A stretch of 9,412 nt of DNA from Candidatus Coatesiibacteriota bacterium (GTDB taxonomy: Bacteria > Oederibacteriota > CAKKQC01), in assembly GCA_023265785.1 (NCBI GenBank), contig JAHFSL010000059.1, positions 1-9,412 of the forward strand, given 5' to 3'. Each line of letters begins with the position of its first letter. Position 1 is the stretch's first letter. A program made the translations under genes and the position numbers. This document shows, one piece after another, positions 6,011 to 9,412 of the stretch. A model generated the notes under the pieces. That model was not told where the DNA came from and ran no database searches. It saw only the letters and a list, made by a program, of their open reading frames with translations.

Positions 6011-7402
6011 CTACGCCTCCAGCCGGGTCCAGCGCAGGTGGCGCCGGAAGGGCGAGACCCCATCGGCCGCCCAGTCCACGGGCGGCGCCTGCAGGCGCCC
6101 GAAGGGTACGATCCGGGTGACGCCGACGGCGGGAAGATCGGCCGCGAGCGTTGCACGGCGCCGGTCGGGCGCCGCCAGCGCCACCGCGTGGGCCCGGACG
6201 GGCAGGGCCGCCAGCCGCGCGGAAAGCCCCGCCAGGTCATCCACGGGGCTCGCCCACACGGTCCTTACCAGTGCAGCGTCCGGGGGCGGAATCTCCTCGT
6301 CATAGATGACGGTCCAGTCGAGCCCCGCCGGGGAGGCGAGGCAGGCCGCGGGCCGCCCCGCCAGTGCACGGGCCCGTGCCCGCGCACGCCAGGACTGGGT
6401 GACCGCGGCCGCATCACGATCGGGCCGCCCCGGCGGCAGGTTGGCGGAAGCCCCGGCCAGCGCCTGCGCCAGCGCCGTGACCGCTTCGCGCGGATTCATC
6501 AGCCCGTCCCGCTCGATGAACACGCACGAGAGCGAGAGGCACCCGCGCCCGTCGTACAACAGGGCATCCCGCGCCGCCGCGCCCGCCACCGGCTCCAGCC
6601 GACCGGGCGCCAGCGTTTCGCGGGCGATGGCACCCGCCGCGGTGCGCGGGCCGTGAACCGAGCGGGTCGCCCCGGCGGGCGTGCGTGCCAGGATGCCGGC
6701 GACCGCCGCACCGCCGCCGTACACGAAGACCGCTTCCGCCTGCCCCATGGCTTCCGCCTCAATGGCCGCCTCCCCCCCCGTCCAGGGCAGGACGGCCAGC
6801 GCCTCCCCGAGTGCCGGACACCGGCGGGCCAGCGCCGCCGCGAACAGCGGCGCGGTCAGCGGATCATCCGTGGCGGGCTTGAGCAGGCAGGGAGTGCGCA
6901 TCAGCAGGCACGCCGCCAGCCCCGGCAGCCAGACCAGCGGCACGTTCCCCGACAGGATGTGGACGGCCAGCGCCGGCCCGGTCGCCCGCACCGGCGCGCC
7001 GCCGGGTCCGGGCACGAATTTCTCGAGCGCCTCCACCGGCGTCACCTCGGCGTTCAGCCAGGCCCGGAGTGCGGCCCCCGTCATGACTTCCAACAGGGGG
7101 GTGTACGGGGCGGAAGCGCGCGGGAGGCCGGTCGCAGCGCAAAAGGCCGCTTCGGCTGCCTCACGATCGGGGGCGTCCGGCCGCATCCACCCGGCCACCG
7201 TCTCCTCGAGGGCGTGCAGGATGGTGTCCGTGGAGAGCGCCAGCAGGCCCGGACGCGCGGCCCGCAGGTGGGCCGTGGCCGTCATCACGAGCGCAGGGCT
7301 GGTGTCGGGCACCTCGACGATGCCCTCCCCGGTGTCCCGGAAGGTTGCGGCCGGCGCCGGCAGGCCTGGAGGGAGCCAGAACCCGCGCCGGGCCGCCGTC
7401 AT
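6011..7402 (-). CDS. Acyl-CoA/acyl-enzyme reductase, LuxC family
   Basis: This 463-residue protein belongs to the LuxC acyl reductase family, relatives of aldehyde dehydrogenases that reduce an activated acyl group to an aldehyde with NADPH. AVHILSGNVPLVWLPGLAAC (146-165) carries the GNVP signature of the family, followed by LLKPATDDPL (173-182), the nucleotide-side motif with its Lys. AEAVFVYGGGAAV (222-234) is another cofactor-side loop. The catalytic nucleophile is most likely Cys288 in YDGRGCLSLS (283-292), at the position of the acylated Cys in Vibrio LuxC. The start ATG overlaps the LuxE stop as ATGA (7399-7402), a sign of translational coupling and of matched amounts of the two proteins. 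In luminous bacteria LuxC works in a complex with LuxE; luciferase and LuxD are absent here. Confidence 0.9.
   Translation of the reverse strand: MTAARRGFWLPPGLPAPAATFRDTGEGIVEVPDTSPALVMTATAHLRAARPGLLALSTDTILHALEETVAGWMRPDAPDREAAEAAFCAATGLPRASAPYTPLLEVMTGAALRAWLNAEVTPVEALEKFVPGPGGAPVRATGPALAVHILSGNVPLVWLPGLAACLLMRTPCLLKPATDDPLTAPLFAAALARRCPALGEALAVLPWTGGEAAIEAEAMGQAEAVFVYGGGAAVAGILARTPAGATRSVHGPRTAAGAIARETLAPGRLEPVAGAAARDALLYDGRGCLSLSCVFIERDGLMNPREAVTALAQALAGASANLPPGRPDRDAAAVTQSWRARARARALAGRPAACLASPAGLDWTVIYDEEIPPPDAALVRTVWASPVDDLAGLSARLAALPVRAHAVALAAPDRRRATLAADLPAVGVTRIVPFGRLQAPPVDWAADGVSPFRRHLRWTRLEA
6016..6020 (-). promoter_or_regulatory. Shine-Dalgarno GGAGG for the aminotransferase
   Basis: On the minus strand GGAGG sits inside the last codons of the LuxC gene, 7 nt before the aminotransferase ATG at 6008. 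It fixes that start and ties the two genes into one translation unit. Confidence 0.75.
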
Positions 7403-8490
7403 GTGGCCGCCCCGCGGGAAAGCAATTCCGCGAAAGTCAGGCCGCACCCCCGGGATTCCGCATCGCGTGGCCGGCCGGCCAGCCCGAACCCGTCCCCCTC
7501 GGCCCACCCCAGGTCCTCGGTCAGCACCGCGCAGACGCTCCCCACATTCGCGAGATCAAGGAATTGGAGAAGCCCGATGGCGCCCGGCGCCGATGGCGCC
7601 AGCGTGACGGGGTCCACCACCGTGACCCGGACCCACGGCGGAACCACCTTGATCCGGGGGCCCGGGGCATTCGGCACGGGATGCACCAGGCAGTCGTCGT
7701 AGGCCTGCGAGCACAACTCCGTCATGCCGTACTCGTTGAGACACCGTTCCGGGGGAATCCCCAGGATCGCGGCCACCCGGGCATAGACGGCCGCCTGGAA
7801 CGCCGCCGGCGGCTCGGGCACCGGCCGCCGGGTTCCCTTCTGGCCCCCGGTGTCCACCAGCCGGCTTCCGCCGGGCAGGTCAAGCCGCAGGCTCGTCGCA
7901 TCGCAGTAGTCCAGGAACGCGAGCAAGGCGGCCGTCGTCGCCGCAATCAGGACCGGACCCGACCCGCGCCGGGCGTCGAGGAGCGCCCCGGCTAGCCGCT
8001 CGGCCTCCAGCCCGCCGGCGCCCACGAACCAGCCCGAGCCCGGTTCGCCGCGCTCCTCGACGATCCAGGCCAGCATCCGCGACAGGGACGAGTGCGGCCG
8101 GAGCGCGGGCGGGGGGGCCAGCACCAGGGTGCGCAGGGGCCAGCCCTCCACCAGCACGCACCGGGCGAACCAGCCCAGTGCCGCGGCGCGGTAGGGCGCC
8201 AGCGAGGGCAGGAGATGGCGGCCCCGGCCCGCCCCCGTGGTGCCGGAGGTCCGGAATTCGGCGGCGGGGATCCCGCAACAGAATTCCAGCTCCTTGAAGG
8301 CCGCCACCGGGACGGCCGGAATGTCCTCCCGGCGGGCCACCCGTCCCGGCACCGACCCGGTCGCCTCACACCAGCGCCGGTAAGCATCGTTGCGGGCGAC
8401 CTGGTGGTGGAAGATCTCGAGGGCCAGGACGTCGAACCCCCCCGGGTCGGGCGCCTCTATATAGGAAAGGACGCGTTCCTCGGGGGTCAT
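7399..8490 (-). CDS. Acyl-protein synthetase, LuxE family
   Basis: This 363-residue member of the adenylate-forming LuxE group would activate a carboxylic acid with ATP and load it on a Cys as a thioester. FRTSGTTGAGRGRH (79-92) is the phosphate-binding loop. VDTGGQKGTRRP (212-223) is the LuxE-type acyl-binding motif, and LNEYGMTELCSQAY (251-264) is the adenine-side motif. LQFLDLANVGSVCAVLTEDLG (308-328) carries the ribose-binding Asp region. GRPRDAESRGCGL (339-351) places Cys349 about 14 residues from the C-terminus. The acyl-accepting Cys of Vibrio LuxE is also near the C-terminus, so Cys349 is the best candidate. The frame stays open upstream to 8835, but that part is an Arg/Ser-rich shadow of the 66-aa gene. 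The ATG at 8490 fits the family start. It follows the 66-aa gene by 34 bp and overlaps LuxC by 4 bp. Confidence 0.9.
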   Translation of the reverse strand: MTPEERVLSYIEAPDPGGFDVLALEIFHHQVARNDAYRRWCEATGSVPGRVARREDIPAVPVAAFKELEFCCGIPAAEFRTSGTTGAGRGRHLLPSLAPYRAAALGWFARCVLVEGWPLRTLVLAPPPALRPHSSLSRMLAWIVEERGEPGSGWFVGAGGLEAERLAGALLDARRGSGPVLIAATTAALLAFLDYCDATSLRLDLPGGSRLVDTGGQKGTRRPVPEPPAAFQAAVYARVAAILGIPPERCLNEYGMTELCSQAYDDCLVHPVPNAPGPRIKVVPPWVRVTVVDPVTLAPSAPGAIGLLQFLDLANVGSVCAVLTEDLGWAEGDGFGLAGRPRDAESRGCGLTFAELLSRGAAT

Positions 8491-8524
8491 GCGGGCGGCC
8501 TGGGAACCGGCGCCCAACCCGCCG

Positions 8525-8725
8525 TCAGTCGACGGCGGTGAAGAACTCGGGGACGGCGATGAGGAGCATCGAAAGCAGGGCCAGCACGATGCCCGCCAAC
8601 ATGAGGAGCGGCCACACCGCCTTCGTGCGCTCGGACTCGACCTGGGTCGCCTGCCAGGACGACCAGAAGAGGAGCGCGGTCCCACCGAGCAATCCCAGGT
8701 GCCACCAAGGCCCGCCGCGAAGCAT
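8525..8725 (-). CDS. Small two-helix membrane protein, 66 aa
   Basis: This 66-residue protein has two hydrophobic segments, about 9-24 (HLGLLGGTALLFWSSW) and 38-60 (WPLLMLAGIVLALLSMLLIAV). They are joined by a charged linker (QATQVESERTK), which suggests a membrane hairpin with a short cytoplasmic or periplasmic loop. I do not recognise a family. It is the first gene of the operon with LuxE, LuxC and the aminotransferase, 34 bp upstream of LuxE. It could anchor the enzymes at the membrane or hand over a lipid substrate, but that is inference from position only. The start ATG has no Shine-Dalgarno site and has TAATAT 9 nt upstream. Its amphipathic layout and position make it more than a chance frame, whereas the overlapping upstream part of the LuxE frame is Arg/Ser-rich and not protein-like. 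Confidence 0.72.
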   Translation of the reverse strand: MLRGGPWWHLGLLGGTALLFWSSWQATQVESERTKAVWPLLMLAGIVLALLSMLLIAVPEFFTAVD

Positions 8726-8738
8726 ATCGGAAGCATAT
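8719..8738. repeat. Two 9-bp direct repeats, 11 bp apart
   Basis: GAAGCATAT occurs at 8719-8727 and again at 8730-8738, one helical turn apart, in the short divergent region between the 66-aa gene and the GH2-like gene. On the minus strand each copy contains ATGCTTC, so the start codon of the 66-aa gene lies inside one of them. The pair could be a regulator site or a small tandem duplication. Confidence 0.45.
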
Positions 8739-8740
8739 TA
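8735..8740 (-). promoter_or_regulatory. -10 hexamer TAATAT of the LuxE-LuxC-aminotransferase operon
   Basis: On the minus strand TAATAT ends 9 nt before the ATG at 8725, giving a nearly leaderless mRNA for the operon. It overlaps by 2 bp with TACCAT (8739-8744) on the plus strand, a possible -10 for the divergent GH2-like gene. No -35 elements are evident. Confidence 0.4.
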
Positions 8741-8762
8741 CCATGAGAAGATACGCGCGACG

Positions 8763-9412
8763 GTGCCCATCCCGAGTCCGGTTGTTTCCCTGCTGGCGCT
8801 GGCGGCCCTCGCGGCGCCCGCGGCCCGGGCCGCATCCGTCGCCACCATCACCGCCCTGACCCTGGTTCCCGGACCGGGGGCCGGGAGTCTGGACGTTGGC
8901 GCGACCATCCGGAACACCGGCCCGACGTCACCCCGGTGCGCGCTCACGCTGGCGGTCGGCAACCGGCGGACCACCATGGTCGTCACGCTCCTGCCGGCGC
9001 CCGGTGACGGTTCCTCGACCCGCATCGAAGCCCGGCTGACCCTTCCCGAAGTCCGGGCGTGGTCGCCCGAACGGCCCGCCCTGTATCTCCTCAATGCGAC
9101 CCTGGAAAGCGGCGGGCGGACCGTGGACCGGCGGGCCGTGCCGTTCGGCCTGCGGACCCACGCCTGGCGGGACGGTCGGCTCACGCTGAACGGGATCCCC
9201 TGGCCCGTGCGCGGCGCAGTACCGGCGGCGGGGGCAGGCATCGCCGACCTGGCCGCCCTCCAGCGCGCGGGATACAACCTCGTCCGCCTCGCCACGGACC
9301 CGGCCGCCGCGGCCCTGCGCGACTGGTGCGACCACCACGGCCTGCTCGCGCTGGGGGACGGGACGGAGCCGGACAGCGCCCAACATCCCGCCGAGGTGGG
9401 TCCCGGGGCGCC
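8763..9412 (+). CDS. Secreted GH2-like protein, N-terminal part
   Basis: The frame runs from a GTG to the right edge (216 codons, open). Residues 1-23 read VPIPSPVVSLLALAALAAPA and on to an ARA cleavage site, a signal peptide without the usual basic start. Residues 25-135 look like the immunoglobulin-like domain of glycoside hydrolase family 2. AWSPERPALYLLNATLESGG (99-118) matches the WSPexPxLY hallmark, and VPFGLRTHAWRDGRLTLNG (126-144) matches the FGxR...LNG hallmark. After that PVRGAVPA and LAALQRAGYNLVRLATDP (163-180), then WCDHHGLLALG (188-198), read as the start of the GH2 TIM barrel. The sugar-binding jelly roll that normally precedes the Ig-like domain is missing. The catalytic Glu residues would lie beyond the window. 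Family GH2-like is well supported, but substrate and activity are unknown. Confidence 0.72.
   Translation, partial: MPIPSPVVSLLALAALAAPAARAASVATITALTLVPGPGAGSLDVGATIRNTGPTSPRCALTLAVGNRRTTMVVTLLPAPGDGSSTRIEARLTLPEVRAWSPERPALYLLNATLESGGRTVDRRAVPFGLRTHAWRDGRLTLNGIPWPVRGAVPAAGAGIADLAALQRAGYNLVRLATDPAAAALRDWCDHHGLLALGDGTEPDSAQHPAEVGPGA

Noticed and set aside
4911..6305. 464-codon open frame on the plus strand opposite the aminotransferase
   Set aside because: Arg/Gly/Gln-rich antisense shadow; the aminotransferase on the minus strand has every catalytic motif.
6038..7702. 554-codon open frame on the plus strand opposite the LuxC gene
   Set aside because: Its translation is rich in Arg, Gly, Pro and Gln with no domain pattern, as expected opposite a GC-rich gene. 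The minus frame has clear LuxC motifs and operon joins.
4815..8490. Bioluminescence (lux) operon
   Set aside because: Only LuxE- and LuxC-like genes are present. There is no luciferase alpha or beta subunit, no LuxD and no flavin reductase, and an aminotransferase takes the downstream place.
8491..8835. In-frame N-terminal extension of the LuxE gene
   Set aside because: The extension is Arg/Ser/Pro-rich, overlaps the 66-aa gene in another frame and crosses the divergent promoter. The family N-terminus fits the ATG at 8490.

Overview
The window comes from a bacterium with a high-G+C genome: neighbouring coding stretches sampled by hand run at about 70 to 77% G+C. The lineage cannot be fixed from sequence alone. 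The LuxE/LuxC/class III aminotransferase set and the GH2-like protein would fit several environmental phyla, so I make no taxonomic claim. There are no rRNA or tRNA genes, insertion sequences or CRISPR arrays. The region is compact, with twelve genes in seven or so transcription units and no gene-free stretch over 100 bp.

Left part (1-2693). A minus-strand gene for a small secreted protein runs off the left edge. Upstream of it, also on minus, is a RlmC/RlmD-type 23S rRNA uracil-5-methyltransferase with a [4Fe-4S] cysteine set. Divergent from that is a two-gene plus-strand unit: an unrecognised soluble protein of about 231 aa and a DUF1761 four-helix membrane protein. The 25 bp between the two divergent start codons contain a perfect palindrome, ATGATATCAT, which reads as a -10 hexamer (TATCAT) in both directions.

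Middle (2719-4749). A minus-strand SAM-dependent methyltransferase is divergent from a plus-strand pair, a RimJ/RimL-type GNAT acetyltransferase and a BFN/DUF151 family protein. The BFN gene is clearly lower in G+C (about 54%) and the GNAT gene is intermediate (about 61%), which suggests separate origins.

Right part (4815-9412). A tight minus-strand operon reads, in transcription order, 66-aa two-helix membrane protein, LuxE-like acyl-protein synthetase, LuxC-like acyl reductase, class III aminotransferase. The last three genes are joined by an ATGA overlap and a 2-bp gap, and the last has its Shine-Dalgarno site inside the preceding gene. Taken together the enzymes could turn a carboxylic acid into an activated thioester, then an aldehyde, then a primary amine. 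No luciferase genes are present. This operon is the most interesting content of the window. Divergent from it is a GH2-like secreted protein that runs off the right edge and lacks the usual N-terminal sugar-binding domain.

Gene starts fall into two classes. Most first genes of transcription units have a TANNNT-type -10 hexamer only 7 to 12 nt before the start codon and no Shine-Dalgarno site, as expected for leaderless or nearly leaderless mRNAs. Internal operon genes instead have a Shine-Dalgarno site or overlap the gene before them.
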